Shown here: positions 46,681-56,269 of the stretch, one piece after another
Layout: each line of letters begins with the position of its first letter
Position numbering within the stretch: position 1 is the first letter of the stretch
Assembly (NCBI RefSeq): GCF_008693105.1
Contig: NZ_VXKK01000026.1
Location: forward strand, 1-64,000
Length of the DNA: 64,000 nucleotides
Source of the DNA: Corynebacterium flavescens
GTDB lineage: Bacteria > Actinomycetota > Actinomycetes > Mycobacteriales > Mycobacteriaceae
Direction: 5' to 3'
Notes under the pieces: model-generated
Seen by the model: only the letters and a program-made list of their open reading frames with translations
The model's database searches: none
What the model was told of the DNA's origin: nothing
Program-made: the position numbers and the translations under genes

Positions 46681-46979
46681 TAGCTTTCTTCCTCCTCGCT
46701 CGAGCCCGCAACTGCGGCTGACTGGGTATCCGCATCACCGTGCGCAGCAAGAGCCTCCTCAACGCGCCGAGACGCGCCATCGAGGTGCGCCTCGCAGGCC
46801 TTTGCAAGAGCCTCTCCGCGCTCCCAATAGCGCAGGGACTCATCCAGTCCCATCTGGCCGAGCTCGAGAATCTTCACTGTTTCGATGAGCTCGTCGCGCG
46901 CCTGCTCATAGCTGAGTTGCTCCACAGGGGGGAAAGCATCCTCCCTTAATTCTCCGGTGCCGAAAGCATCATTAGCCAT
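46680..46979 (-). CDS. xseB: Exodeoxyribonuclease VII small subunit
   Basis: 99 residues with the XseB core [37 protein letters not shown] in shorter blocks; several copies bind each XseA subunit. An acidic tail follows the core. It is 58 bases after xseA and overlaps the next gene by one base. Confidence 0.95.
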   Translation of the reverse strand: MANDAFGTGELREDAFPPVEQLSYEQARDELIETVKILELGQMGLDESLRYWERGEALAKACEAHLDGASRRVEEALAAHGDADTQSAAVAGSSEEEES

Positions 46980-47037
46980 ACTTTTCTCCTTTTAATCTTC
47001 AAGTAACTGTGTTGTGAGGCGGTGCCGTGAATCCGTG

Positions 47038-48279
47038 CTAATCGGCTGGCTGGGCTGCCATCGCCGCTGCGGTAATCGAGCCATCTCCCACCCGAATTCG
47101 CAACTGGGAACCCGGTGGAGATTGGCGGTAAGAGTTAACAACCTCTGGGCCGGAACCGTCGCGCGGAATCACTTGCACGACGGCGTAGCCACGCTCGAGG
47201 GTGGCGGCCGGACCCAGTGCCGAGACCTGGGCACGCAGCGCAGACACGCGGGAGGTTTCGCGCTCGAGGCGGAAGGATATGTCACGCCGGGCCAGGGCGA
47301 GCGCACGCCGCACCTCCTCGCGCTGGGCCCGAATAGGAACGAGCGGATCCGCCAATACCGGGCGTGATCGCACGGTAGCCAGGCTGCGGCGCTCGCGTTC
47401 AACCCAGCCCCGCAGCGCCGCTGCCATGCGTGAGCGTGCCTCAGTGATGAGGGCATACTCCTCGCTGGCCGCAGGCACCACGCGCTTGGCGGCGTCCGTG
47501 GGAGTGGCCGCACGCAAGTCCGCCACGTTATCGAGTACGGGGGAGTCGGGTTCATGGCCGATGGCGGAGACCACCGGCGTGCGCGCAGCCGCCACCGCGC
47601 GCTGCAGAGCTTCCTCGGAGAAAGGCAAGAGATCTTCCACCGAACCACCGCCGCGCGCGATGATAATGACATCCACCTCGGGATCGGCATCCAAGGTGCG
47701 CAGAGCATCAATGACTTGCGGGACCGCGTTGGCTCCCTGCACCGCCGTGTTGATGACGCGAAACTGCACGGCCGGCCAGCGGTCAGCAGCCACGCTAAGA
47801 ACGTCACGTTCGGCGGCAGAGCCGCGCCCGGTGATAAGGCCAATGCGCTGTGGAAGGTAGGGGAGTGGCAGCTTGTGAGAAGGCTCGAAAAGGCCCTCGG
47901 CGGCAAGCGTCCGGCGCAGTTTTTCTATGCGGGCCAAGAGATCCCCAATGCCGACATGGCGAATCTCAGTGGTCCACAGCGAGAAAGAAGCGCGCCCAGC
48001 GTAGAACGCGGGCTTGCCATGAACCACAACTCGGTCGCCGTCCTTCAACGGCGCGTCGAGCCCGCGAATGAGATCGGTGGGGCAGGTCAGCTGCACCGAT
48101 TTTTCCTGCTCGACATCACGCAAGGTGAGATAAGACAGCTTCCACGAAGGCTTGACGTTTACTTGCGTGAGCTGCCCCTCGACCCACAGATACCCCAGGC
48201 GTTCAATCCAACCCTTGACCTGCTCGTTGACCTTGCCTACAGGCCATGGGGTCTCCGGTGTTGATGCCGGTTGGTTCAC
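47038..48279 (-). CDS. xseA: Exodeoxyribonuclease VII large subunit
   Basis: 413 residues; degrades single-stranded DNA. N-terminal OB fold ([20 protein letters not shown]), then the catalytic domain with [32 protein letters not shown] and [20 protein letters not shown]. First gene of the xseA-xseB-46312 operon and divergent from ispH. Confidence 0.97.
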   Translation of the reverse strand: MNQPASTPETPWPVGKVNEQVKGWIERLGYLWVEGQLTQVNVKPSWKLSYLTLRDVEQEKSVQLTCPTDLIRGLDAPLKDGDRVVVHGKPAFYAGRASFSLWTTEIRHVGIGDLLARIEKLRRTLAAEGLFEPSHKLPLPYLPQRIGLITGRGSAAERDVLSVAADRWPAVQFRVINTAVQGANAVPQVIDALRTLDADPEVDVIIIARGGGSVEDLLPFSEEALQRAVAAARTPVVSAIGHEPDSPVLDNVADLRAATPTDAAKRVVPAASEEYALITEARSRMAAALRGWVERERRSLATVRSRPVLADPLVPIRAQREEVRRALALARRDISFRLERETSRVSALRAQVSALGPAATLERGYAVVQVIPRDGSGPEVVNSYRQSPPGSQLRIRVGDGSITAAAMAAQPAD

Positions 48280-48433
48280 AAGCTGCGACCTTTCTGGGCG
48301 GAGTTCTACTTACCTTGCACAGTCTATTGATCCCCAGGCCCCCGCGTCGCGCTGGGGTGGCCAGGATGGTGGGGATGGCACTCTTTGTGTACGTGGCTAC
48401 TGTTTTTTGGAACGTTTAGTTACTCTGGGGTCT

Positions 48434-49387
48434 ATGACTGATGTAGGCAAGAATGTTCTTCTCGCGGCGCCGCGCGGTTATTGCGCTGGTGTCGATCGCG
48501 CCGTGGAAACGGTGGAGAAGGCACTAGAAAAGTACGGCGCACCCATTTACGTGCGCAAGCAGATCGTGCACAATCGCTACGTCGTAGAATCCCTGGCGCA
48601 GCGCGGCGTCATCTTTGTCGAGGAAGCATCGGAGGCGCCTGAGGGCGCGCACTTGGTTTTCTCGGCACATGGCATCTCGCCCGCCGTGCGGGACGAGGCC
48701 CAAGATCGGCGCCAGCTCACCCTCGATGCCACCTGCCCGCTGGTGACCAAGGTGCACCGCGAGGTGCAGCGCTTCCACCGCGACGGATTCCACATTCTCT
48801 TGGTCGGCCACGAGGGTCACGAAGAGGTAGAAGGAACCGCCGGGGAGGCCCCCGAGGTAACACACTTAGTGGATGGGGTAGAGGGCGTCGCCAAGCTGCC
48901 TGCTTGGCTCGAGGACGAAAAGCTGGTGTGGCTCTCGCAGACCACCTTGTCCGTGGATGAGACCATCACCATTGTCAACGAGCTGCGCAAGCGCTTTCCA
49001 CATCTGCAGAATCCGCCTTCGGATGATATTTGCTATGCCACCCAAAACCGGCAGGAATCCGTCAAGGCTATTGCTCCCAAGTGCGATCTGATGATTGTGG
49101 TGGGATCGCAGAATTCCTCCAACTCGAAGCGTTTGGTCGAAGTAGCACTCGAGGCAGGCTCGAAGACCTCCTACCTCATTGACTTCGCCTCCGAAATTGA
49201 TGAGTCCTGGCTCGAGGGAGTGCGCACAGTTGGCGTAACCTGCGGTGCTTCGGTTCCGGAATTGCTGGTGCGTGAGGTACTCGAGTACTTGGACGAGCGC
49301 GGGTATAGCGATGTAGAACAGGTTACTACCACCACGGAGACCATTCAGTTCTCCCTGCCGCGGGACCTTCGCCCCGCGCGTACCTAG
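48434..49387 (+). CDS. ispH: 4-hydroxy-3-methylbut-2-enyl diphosphate reductase
   Basis: Last step of the MEP isoprenoid pathway, an iron-sulphur enzyme. 317 residues from the ATG at 48434; the frame open to 48152 lies in the divergent region. Three cluster cysteines are in APRGYCAGV (C17), DATCPLV and [20 protein letters not shown] is also present. The synthase uppS at 32373 uses the same pathway. Confidence 0.97.
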   Translation: MTDVGKNVLLAAPRGYCAGVDRAVETVEKALEKYGAPIYVRKQIVHNRYVVESLAQRGVIFVEEASEAPEGAHLVFSAHGISPAVRDEAQDRRQLTLDATCPLVTKVHREVQRFHRDGFHILLVGHEGHEEVEGTAGEAPEVTHLVDGVEGVAKLPAWLEDEKLVWLSQTTLSVDETITIVNELRKRFPHLQNPPSDDICYATQNRQESVKAIAPKCDLMIVVGSQNSSNSKRLVEVALEAGSKTSYLIDFASEIDESWLEGVRTVGVTCGASVPELLVREVLEYLDERGYSDVEQVTTTTETIQFSLPRDLRPART

Positions 49388-49390
49388 GTT

Positions 49391-50185
49391 CTATTCCTTT
49401 TCAAGGCGGTCCCATGTGGGGCCGCCTTCTTCGTTGTGCTCTTGTAGGCGATGGCTGGGTCGCGGGGGCGGAGGGTTATCGCCCGCCCTGCGGTGGGGAT
49501 CCGGTTGCGGCGGCGCTTGGCGAAGTCTGTTCTCCCTCTCCGCTGCCTGTTCCCGGCGGCGCTGCTCTCTATCCTTGCCCCACTGGCGGGAGCTCGGCCG
49601 TGGAGCAGTGGTGGTTCGAGTGGCCTGTTTGGCGGCCTCGTTGCGCGCGAGGATCTCTGCGACCGACAGGCGCTCGGACTTGGCCTTGCGGTCTGCCTCG
49701 GCGGCGGCCCGCCTTGTGCGGCGGGCCTGCTCATTGTGGCTGCGTAGACGTGCCCGATCGCGCCATAGACGCAGGAGTGCAATGATCAATGCTCCGCCGG
49801 TTCCCAAGGCGAGCGCCGGGAAGTTCTCGACAAGGGGGAAGGCCGAGGTCAACAGTATGGTCTTGGAGAAGGGGCTGGCCCCTTCCGGCGCCGCGCCGCG
49901 CGCGATGAGCCATCCGGTCGCCAGGACACTCGCGAAGAAGAACAGCGGCAGAGAGGAGACCAAGATAAAAAGGCCTGGTTTCTCAATAAATAGCGAAAGC
50001 GCGATGGCTGCCACGACGAAGCAGAGGAGGAAAGGCCACGCGATGGCCCCGCTCATCATGCTCAGCAACAAGCCTGTGACCATAGCAGCAGTCAAGATAA
50101 GAAGCCCCATAGCCGTGTTAAGTTCGGGCGCTGGGGCGCTTTGACTCCGCTGGGCTCGGTGGTTGCTCTTTTTAGCTACTGACAC
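49391..50185 (-). CDS. DUF6542 family membrane protein
   Basis: 264 residues from the GTG at 50185: four hydrophobic segments in the first 140 residues, then a long, very charged Arg/Glu/Pro-rich cytoplasmic tail (RTRRAAAEADRKAKSERLSV onwards). Function unknown. Convergent with ispH, 3 bases apart, as for its mycobacterial counterpart Rv1111c. Confidence 0.82.
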   Translation of the reverse strand: MSVAKKSNHRAQRSQSAPAPELNTAMGLLILTAAMVTGLLLSMMSGAIAWPFLLCFVVAAIALSLFIEKPGLFILVSSLPLFFFASVLATGWLIARGAAPEGASPFSKTILLTSAFPLVENFPALALGTGGALIIALLRLWRDRARLRSHNEQARRTRRAAAEADRKAKSERLSVAEILARNEAAKQATRTTTAPRPSSRQWGKDREQRRREQAAERENRLRQAPPQPDPHRRAGDNPPPPRPSHRLQEHNEEGGPTWDRLEKE

Positions 50186-50267
50186 GTGGGAGAATCCTAC
50201 ATGCTCCGGTGACCTTTTCGTTACTCATTTCTCTCGTGGTAGGCAAAATCGTGGCCTGTGTCTCAGA

Positions 50268-51344
50268 CTATTCGGCACCGGGGTGGCTGTGGCGCGGCCA
50301 GGTTTCTACCGGATAGGGCTGGGGTGGAAGTCTGTCGCTGCGTGCGGGGATCTCCAGCTCGTTGAGTTTGCGGGCCGTGACCGCTACGCGGGAGTCGAGT
50401 GAGCTCAACGTGGCGTTGTAGGCCTCGACGGCCTTCTCGAGGTTTCTCCCCACCCGCGAATAGTGCTCAGTAACGGTATTGAGGCGCGAATAGAGCTCTC
50501 TGCCCAGCCTGAGGACCTCCCGCGCCTTGTCAGAGACATCTTCCTGACGCCATCCCAACGCCACCGTCCTCAGCAGGCCGAAGAGCGAAGACGGGGTGGC
50601 GATGACGACGTTCTTCTCAAAACCAAACTCGATGAGCTCTGGGTCCTCAGATAATGCCGCGTCGAGGAAAGGATCCGCAGGCACGAAAAGAACAACGAAC
50701 TCCGGAGTGGGGGAGAAAGCCTCGATATAGTCCTTTTGGGAAAGCGCCTTGACGTGATTTCGCAGTAAATGGGCGTGATGACGCAGATAGGCGCGATGCT
50801 CCTCCGGATCCTCGGTCTCGAGCGCATCGAGATAAGAGCTGAAGGGAGCCTTTGCGTCGACCACGATCCTGCGGCCTCCTGCGAGGTTGATGATCATGTC
50901 TGGGCGGACCACAGTCCCTGCGACGTGCGCGCTGACCTGGGTGTCAAAGTCCACATGCTTGTTCATGCCTCCCAGTTCCACGACCCTCTGGAGCTGCACT
51001 TCACCCCAGCGACCGCGCACATTGGGTGAGCGCAGTGCGCTGACCAACTTATCGGTGCGATCGGTCAGGCGCGTGGAGGTACGCGTAACCGCCTGCACCT
51101 GGCTGGTGAGTGAGGCGAAAGTGGTAGCGCGATCCTCCTCAATTTCCTGCAGCTGGTAGCCCAGCCTGTCCATGGCCTTCTCAAGAGGCTGCAACTCCGC
51201 CTGCCGACGCTGCGACTCTTGAAGAGCCTTGTGGCTCTCATTGGGTTGGGCTCGCGTGGTGGCATAGGCGTGGGCGAGCCACCCCAGCACCGCTCCGAGC
51301 ACCAGTCCGAGGAAGAGCAATAACACGGGCAGAGAAGACGTCAT
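50268..51344 (-). CDS. rmuC: DNA recombination protein RmuC homologue
   Basis: 358 residues: an N-terminal membrane helix (LLLFLGLVLGAVLGWLAHAY), a coiled coil, then the RmuC nuclease-like core (NVRGRWGEVQLQRVVELGGM, VVDAKAPFSSYLDALE). RmuC limits inversions at short repeats and defends against some mobile elements; the role in this phylum is inferred. 36 bases after the AI-2E gene. Confidence 0.93.
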   Translation of the reverse strand: MTSSLPVLLLFLGLVLGAVLGWLAHAYATTRAQPNESHKALQESQRRQAELQPLEKAMDRLGYQLQEIEEDRATTFASLTSQVQAVTRTSTRLTDRTDKLVSALRSPNVRGRWGEVQLQRVVELGGMNKHVDFDTQVSAHVAGTVVRPDMIINLAGGRRIVVDAKAPFSSYLDALETEDPEEHRAYLRHHAHLLRNHVKALSQKDYIEAFSPTPEFVVLFVPADPFLDAALSEDPELIEFGFEKNVVIATPSSLFGLLRTVALGWRQEDVSDKAREVLRLGRELYSRLNTVTEHYSRVGRNLEKAVEAYNATLSSLDSRVAVTARKLNELEIPARSDRLPPQPYPVETWPRHSHPGAE

Positions 51345-51380
51345 AGCCTCCAGTATCCTCGCGCCACGGACATATGACCT

Positions 51381-52871
51381 TTAACGGCGAAAGCGCGGAT
51401 GCAACAAGTGTTCGAAAGACTCTACCGCACGCTTGATGTTGGCCCGCACGGCTGGGCGCTCGTTGTCGCTACCATCGGTGGCTCGCGCCACAGCATCGTC
51501 GAGAGAGGGGCTGTCTGCTCCCTGCGCGGCGACGTCATCCGGCGCTCCAGAAGGCGCCGCGTAGTCGGGGATCTTGAGCCACTCTTCGCGCCTATGCAGC
51601 CCCTGCTCTTCCGTGTAACGGCCGATGAGGAATCCCGCGACTGTTGCAAAGTGTAGATCTCCGGCCTTCTTCTCTCCGGACTGCAGCATCATCATGTCCT
51701 GGAAGTAGCGATAGGCCACCGCTATCATCGCGGCGGTGGGCACGGCGAGGAATGCTCCGATGAGATCGAAAAGCGCCGAGCCGACAGTCACTGAAATGAG
51801 CACGATGACCGGGTGCAGGTTCATCGCCTTCGATTGCAGCCACGGGGAGAGCACGTTGCCCTCGAGCTGCTGCACCAGCAGGACGAGGCCAAGTACCAAC
51901 AGCGCCTCGGTCACGCCGAGAGAAACCAAGGCGATGACAACTGAAAGCGTGCCGGCCAAAATCGCTCCGACAAAGGGAATGAAGCCGGCGATGAAAGTAA
52001 TGATCGCTAGTGCCATGGCCAGGGGGACGCCGATGAGGGCGAGGCCGATGCCGATAAAAACGGCGTCGACAAGCGATACTAGTGCCTGAGCACGGACGAA
52101 TCCGCCGAGTGTGTTCCACCCGCGAGTCAACAGCTCGGTCAGGTGCCAGCCGGTGCGACGGCCCGTGGCTTTACGCAGCCACGGGAGGAAATGGTGCCCA
52201 TCCTTGAGGAAGAAGAAGGTCAAGACCAGCACGATGAACAAGGTCACCAGGATCGAGGTGACTGTGCCGATGCCAGTGAAGACGGAGCCCGCGATGGCGC
52301 CCGCGCGTTGTTGCAACCACGACGCCGCCTCGTCGATGTAGCGGCCCATGTCATTGCTGTCGAGGTTCAGCGGTGGCCCCTGTGCCCACAGCTGGAGGCG
52401 CTGGATGCCCTCAACCGTCTGCAAATAGAGGGTCTGGGACTGCCGGGCGAAGTCAGGCGCGATGAAGGTGACGAGCACCCCAACGGCGGTGAAGGAGAAA
52501 AGTATCGTTACGACCGCCGCAGCCGCAGCAGGGAAGTGATGGTTGCGCAGGAAGCGAGCCATGGGCGAGAGCACCGTGCAGATGATGAGTGCCAAGAGTA
52601 CGGGGAGGATACCGCCCCAGAGGTTGCCCGCCATCTTATAAATTGCGAAGAGGAAGACGGTGATGATGAGTAGGCGCACGGCCCACAGCGACGAGGCCTT
52701 GATGACCTCGCCGACAACCACCGAACGATCGACCTGGTTTCCGGGTGGGTGGGGAGATACCTCGTCGAGGGAGCTGGTGTCTATCGACTCATCGAACTTC
52801 TCCCCAAGCGCGGCTTCGGGCCCTTCCGCAGGAGATGGCTTATCAGAACTCACCCCACCATCTTGCCTCAT
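51381..52871 (-). CDS. AI-2E family transporter
   Basis: 496 residues with about eight hydrophobic segments and the family signatures IPFVGAILAGTLSVVIALVS and GNVLSPWLQSKAMNLHPVIV. Despite the name the substrates of most members are not known. N- and C-terminal cytoplasmic extensions of about 60-80 residues are charged. I show the ATG at 52871; the GTG at 52853 (VSSDKPSP) is equally possible. Confidence 0.9.
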   Translation of the reverse strand: MRQDGGVSSDKPSPAEGPEAALGEKFDESIDTSSLDEVSPHPPGNQVDRSVVVGEVIKASSLWAVRLLIITVFLFAIYKMAGNLWGGILPVLLALIICTVLSPMARFLRNHHFPAAAAAVVTILFSFTAVGVLVTFIAPDFARQSQTLYLQTVEGIQRLQLWAQGPPLNLDSNDMGRYIDEAASWLQQRAGAIAGSVFTGIGTVTSILVTLFIVLVLTFFFLKDGHHFLPWLRKATGRRTGWHLTELLTRGWNTLGGFVRAQALVSLVDAVFIGIGLALIGVPLAMALAIITFIAGFIPFVGAILAGTLSVVIALVSLGVTEALLVLGLVLLVQQLEGNVLSPWLQSKAMNLHPVIVLISVTVGSALFDLIGAFLAVPTAAMIAVAYRYFQDMMMLQSGEKKAGDLHFATVAGFLIGRYTEEQGLHRREEWLKIPDYAAPSGAPDDVAAQGADSPSLDDAVARATDGSDNERPAVRANIKRAVESFEHLLHPRFRR

Positions 52872-52900
52872 AAAAGGGCCGGTGCGTTAGGATTGGCTCC

Positions 52901-53986
52901 GTGAGTCTTACACTTGGAATCGTCGGTCTGCCTAACGTAGGCAAGTCCACGCTGTTTAATGCCCTGACCCGTTCTGATATTTTGGCGGCGAACTACCCCT
53001 TCGCCACCATCGAGCCCAATGTCGGACTCGTGGAGCTGCCGGATGCCCGCCTCAAGCGCTTGGCGGAAATCTTCGGCTCCGAGCGGATCCTGCCGGCTAC
53101 CGTGTCTTTCGTTGACATCGCCGGCATCGTCGAGGGCGCTTCCAAGGGCGAAGGCATGGGAAATGCCTTCTTGGCCAATATCCGCGAGGCAGATGCTATC
53201 TGTCAGGTCGTGCGCGCGTTCTCTGATGATAACGTCATCCACGTTGACGGCAAGGTCGACCCCAGCCACGACATCTCGGTGATTAATACCGAACTCATCT
53301 TGGCTGATCTACAGACCATTGAGAAAGCACTGCCGCGCCTCGAGAAGGAAGCCAAGAAGCACAAGGAGCTGGCAGAGAACGTCGCTGCCACCCAGCAGGC
53401 GCAGGCAATCCTCGAGGATGATCGCACGCTCTTCGCGGCCTCTGAGAATGGCGAGATTAACCTTTCCTTGCTCCGGGACCTGCACCTGATGACCGCTAAG
53501 CCTTTCTTGTATGTGTTTAACTCCGACGAGGCGGTCCTCACGGATGATGCGAAGAAGGCTGAGCTAAGCACGCTCGTTGCGCCGGCCCAAGCCGTATTCC
53601 TCGACGCACAGTCCGAGACGGAACTGCTCGAGCTCGATGAGGCAGAAGCGCTCGAGCTGCTCGAAGCTGTGGGCCAGGACGAGCCCGGGCTTGCCACGCT
53701 CGCCAAGGCAGGTTTTGCCACCCTCGGCCTGCAGACTTACCTCACCGCTGGCCCGAAGGAGTCCCGCGCGTGGACCATCAAGCAGGGCTCGGCCGCGCCG
53801 CAGGCCGCGGGAGTCATCCACACGGACTTCGAGAAGAAGTTCATCAAGGCAGAAATCGTTTCCTTCGCAGACCTTGATGCCGCAGGCTCCATGGCCGAGG
53901 CCCGCTCGGAGGGAAAGGTCCGCCAAGAAGGCAAGGAATACATCATGCAGGACGGCGACGTCTGCGACTTCAAGATCGGCGGCTAA
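52901..53986 (+). CDS. ychF: Redox-regulated ATPase YchF (Obg family)
   Basis: 361 residues. GLPNVGKSTLFNAL is the P loop; YVFNSDE replaces the usual NKxD and explains ATP preference; a TGS-like end (YIMQDGDVCDFKIGG) is present. YchF binds ribosomes and negatively affects oxidative stress resistance. GTG start at 52901. Confidence 0.97.
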   Translation: MSLTLGIVGLPNVGKSTLFNALTRSDILAANYPFATIEPNVGLVELPDARLKRLAEIFGSERILPATVSFVDIAGIVEGASKGEGMGNAFLANIREADAICQVVRAFSDDNVIHVDGKVDPSHDISVINTELILADLQTIEKALPRLEKEAKKHKELAENVAATQQAQAILEDDRTLFAASENGEINLSLLRDLHLMTAKPFLYVFNSDEAVLTDDAKKAELSTLVAPAQAVFLDAQSETELLELDEAEALELLEAVGQDEPGLATLAKAGFATLGLQTYLTAGPKESRAWTIKQGSAAPQAAGVIHTDFEKKFIKAEIVSFADLDAAGSMAEARSEGKVRQEGKEYIMQDGDVCDFKIGG

Positions 53987-54012
53987 GCGCACCGCTGCTT
54001 GCAACCACGCCT

Positions 54013-54079
54013 GTCCCTTCGCGTACACACAGCGAGGTTTTGCTGCGCGCTTTTACCGCGAGTGTGCCCGCGAAGGGAC
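54013..54079 (+). repeat. 67-bp intergenic inverted-terminus element, copy 1
   Basis: Begins GTCCCTTCGCG and ends CGCGAAGGGAC, an exact 11-bp inverted repeat, 26 bases after the ychF stop. The next bases of the left end (TACACACAG) match copy 3 read in reverse. The interior is only loosely similar between copies and contains GCGAGGTTTTGCTGCGCGC. Confidence 0.88.
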
Positions 54080-54084
54080 AGCAG

Positions 54085-54124
54085 GGCAGCAACATGGCTA
54101 CATCGAGGCAGCAACACGGCCACA
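54085..54124 (+). repeat. Imperfect 18-bp direct repeat beside copy 1
   Basis: GGCAGCAACATGGCTACA (54085-54102) and GGCAGCAACACGGCCACA (54107-54124), 22 bases apart with two differences. No function evident. Confidence 0.7.
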
Positions 54125-54153
54125 GCAGGATAAGATACAGACCAACAGAGCAC

Positions 54154-54183
54154 TTGAAGCAGGTAGGTAACCCTTGCTAGAGT
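54154..54183 (+). promoter_or_regulatory. Probable promoter of the Mn riboswitch-CDF transcript
   Basis: TTGAAG, 18 bases, TAGAGT. The start of transcription would be near 54190, just at the 5' end of the riboswitch. Confidence 0.5.
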
Positions 54184-54190
54184 GGTAGCT

Positions 54191-54297
54191 CTGAAGGGGA
54201 GTAGCTCGTCCGCGCAGCGGATGGATGGTCGACATACTGGTGCTTCGCACCCGGCCACCCTGCCGCAGGATAATCCTGAGGTGAGCGAGACCTTCGG
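54191..54297 (+). ncRNA. yybP-ykoY manganese riboswitch
   Basis: The conserved parts are all seen: GAAGGGGAGTAGC at the 5' side, CGACATACTGG with the CATACT loop, a GGTGCTTCGCACC hairpin, and CCTGAGGTGAGCGAGACCTTC at the 3' side. P1 is CTGAAGG (54191-54197) with CCTTCGG (54291-54297). The same CCTTCGG, with the A before it, is complementary over 8 bases to CCGAAGGT (54354-54361), which contains the Shine-Dalgarno of the next gene. This is a translational on-switch by sequence logic; the Mn specificity is from the known family. Confidence 0.93.
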
Positions 54298-54366
54298 TCC
54301 GTAGAAACTACGTCGGCCGAGCTCCTTTTGAGATAGCGGCTGACGCCGACTGTCCGAAGGTGCACC

Positions 54367-55275
54367 ATGTCTATCCCCTCTGAACAGCTCATCCTTGAGC
54401 GTTTCATGAAACTATCGATTGCCGCTGCTGTGGCAACGATCGGCCTTAAGTCTCTAGCCGCTTATCTCACAGGATCGGTCGGTTTCCTCTCCGATGCGCT
54501 GGAATCCGGCGTCAATCTCGTCGCCGCCGTCGTGGGATTTATCGCGCTGCGCATTGCTGCGAAGCCCGCTGACGATAACCACCAATTCGGCCACGGAAAG
54601 GCGGAGTATGTCTCCGCGCTCGTGGAGGGTGCGATGGTTTTCGTCGCAGCGGCGCTCATTATTTACACGGCGGCGGAGCGCCTGCTTGACCCGCGCCCCC
54701 TCGACCAGCCCGGTGTCGGCCTCGCGCTTTCTTTATTGGCTTCTGCGCTTAATCTAGTGGTCGGCCTGGCTCTATTGCGCTATGGAAAGCAGTATCGATC
54801 CGCTACTTTGTCGGCGGATGGACATCATCTCTTGACTGATGTGTGGACCTCCGTTGGGGTTTTGGTCGGAATAGTTGCCGTGGCGCTCACAGATTGGCTG
54901 TGGTTGGATCCCCTCATCGCCTTCGCTGTTGGTATCAACATCTTGTGGACGGGCTACCGCTTGCTACAAAGCTCGCTGCGCAGCCTGCTCTCGGAGGCCC
55001 TTCCCAAAGAGGAAACCGATGCGATCGATGCTCTCTTGTCCGAAGAAGAAGATAAGCACGGGGTGTCCTTCACTTCCCGTCGGACTATCGCTTCCGGTCG
55101 CCAGCGGTTGGTCTATCTCACCATGGAAGTGCCGGGGCAATGGAGCGTGCTGTCCTCGCATGGAGTTGCTGATGAGGTTGAAGAGGCCGTCGACAAGCTC
55201 TTTCCGGGGGCGGAGGTATTCATCCACGTTGAGCCTGCTGGGGTTCGCCACCGGCGGATCATGCGGATGTTTTAG
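54367..55275 (+). CDS. Cation diffusion facilitator, probable manganese exporter
   Basis: 302 residues with six hydrophobic segments and a cytoplasmic C-terminal domain. In the second segment SDALESGVNL places E and N at the usual metal positions, and the fifth has HLLTDVWTS (HxxxD). NHQFGHGKAEY is the conserved loop. Mn export is inferred from the riboswitch in its leader. SD GAAGG lies 6 bases before the ATG. The stop overlaps that of the convergent AlkZ-like gene by four bases. Confidence 0.92.
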   Translation: MSIPSEQLILERFMKLSIAAAVATIGLKSLAAYLTGSVGFLSDALESGVNLVAAVVGFIALRIAAKPADDNHQFGHGKAEYVSALVEGAMVFVAAALIIYTAAERLLDPRPLDQPGVGLALSLLASALNLVVGLALLRYGKQYRSATLSADGHHLLTDVWTSVGVLVGIVAVALTDWLWLDPLIAFAVGINILWTGYRLLQSSLRSLLSEALPKEETDAIDALLSEEEDKHGVSFTSRRTIASGRQRLVYLTMEVPGQWSVLSSHGVADEVEEAVDKLFPGAEVFIHVEPAGVRHRRIMRMF

Positions 55276-56225
55276 GTACCGCGCAGGCTGGCTACGGCGA
55301 CGCCTCCTTGCATCACCCACGGCCAGCTCAGCCCGTTCGGGGTGAGGATGTCTCCGCGCAGGTGTGGCGGGAGGACAAGATCTTTGTTGGCATAGCCGAG
55401 CAGATACTCATCGAAGGCCGGCAGCCCCAATCGCAGTTCGAGCGCGTGCTGAATATCTTCGGCGCTCACATCATGGTGCCAGTGAGGCATCCACATGAGC
55501 TGTCCGGCGGCTTCAACCTGCACGGCGTCGATGCTAGCGAAGGCCTTCAAAGCCTGGGACTTCGACAGCGCCGACCAAGCCATGAGATCGGCGACCCCGA
55601 CCGGGCCATGTCCCGCGACGTAGCGCGCGGCGAGCTCGGCGAAGGGATCCGAGGGCTCGAACTGTTCGACGCCTAGCGCGTCAACCCTAAGAAAAATCTC
55701 TTGTGCTCCGCGCCGTGGCCCCTGCACCACCTCCCCCTCGCCGCCAAAAGCGCGCAGCAGGTGCGATCCGCGGCTGTCGCCGGGGTCTATTCCGGCGGCG
55801 GAGAATACCTCGTAGATTTCTTTCCTCGTTAGGGGGGACGAGACGGCTTCGAGTAGCGCCTGCCTAGCCCGCGTCACCATCTCCTCGCTGAGCCCGAGGG
55901 CGGCTCGTCGCCCACGCTGGGAATTAGCCACGCGGGGATAGAGCAGCTTCGACATCCAACGCACGTCGGCGGCGTGGAGGAAATGCAAGGTCCCGCGCTG
56001 CGGCCAGGAGCGCACGAGCTCGAGAGTGCGAACCTCGTCGGTTATAGCGGCGTCGTCTAAGCCGCAGCGAAGGCCCAGGGCTCTGATGCCGGCAGGGTAG
56101 TTCTGCGCCTGGAGCGCGAGGAGCCGTGCTGCGACGTCTCTTCCGTTGCGCATCCCCTCGCGTGCAGGGGTTGGCGCGAGGCCTTGGGAGATAAGGCGCC
56201 GGGCGAGCAGTTCAGAGGTGTCCAT
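55272..56225 (-). CDS. AlkZ-like winged-helix DNA glycosylase family protein
   Basis: 317 residues of the HTH_42 family (YcaQ/AlkZ). The QxQ catalytic motif is LLALQAQNYPAG (Q39, Q41); SWPQRGTLHFLHAADVRWM and RPAFDEYLLGY-like FDEYLLGYANKD are also family features. E. coli AlkZ removes alkylated and crosslinked bases; related proteins protect antibiotic producers. Divergent from the ADP-ribosylglycohydrolase gene with 44 bases between starts. Confidence 0.87.
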   Translation of the reverse strand: MDTSELLARRLISQGLAPTPAREGMRNGRDVAARLLALQAQNYPAGIRALGLRCGLDDAAITDEVRTLELVRSWPQRGTLHFLHAADVRWMSKLLYPRVANSQRGRRAALGLSEEMVTRARQALLEAVSSPLTRKEIYEVFSAAGIDPGDSRGSHLLRAFGGEGEVVQGPRRGAQEIFLRVDALGVEQFEPSDPFAELAARYVAGHGPVGVADLMAWSALSKSQALKAFASIDAVQVEAAGQLMWMPHWHHDVSAEDIQHALELRLGLPAFDEYLLGYANKDLVLPPHLRGDILTPNGLSWPWVMQGGVAVASLRGT

Positions 56226-56269
56226 GCTTCAAGAGTCTAAACCTCCGCCGACGGCGAATTCCTTTTAGA

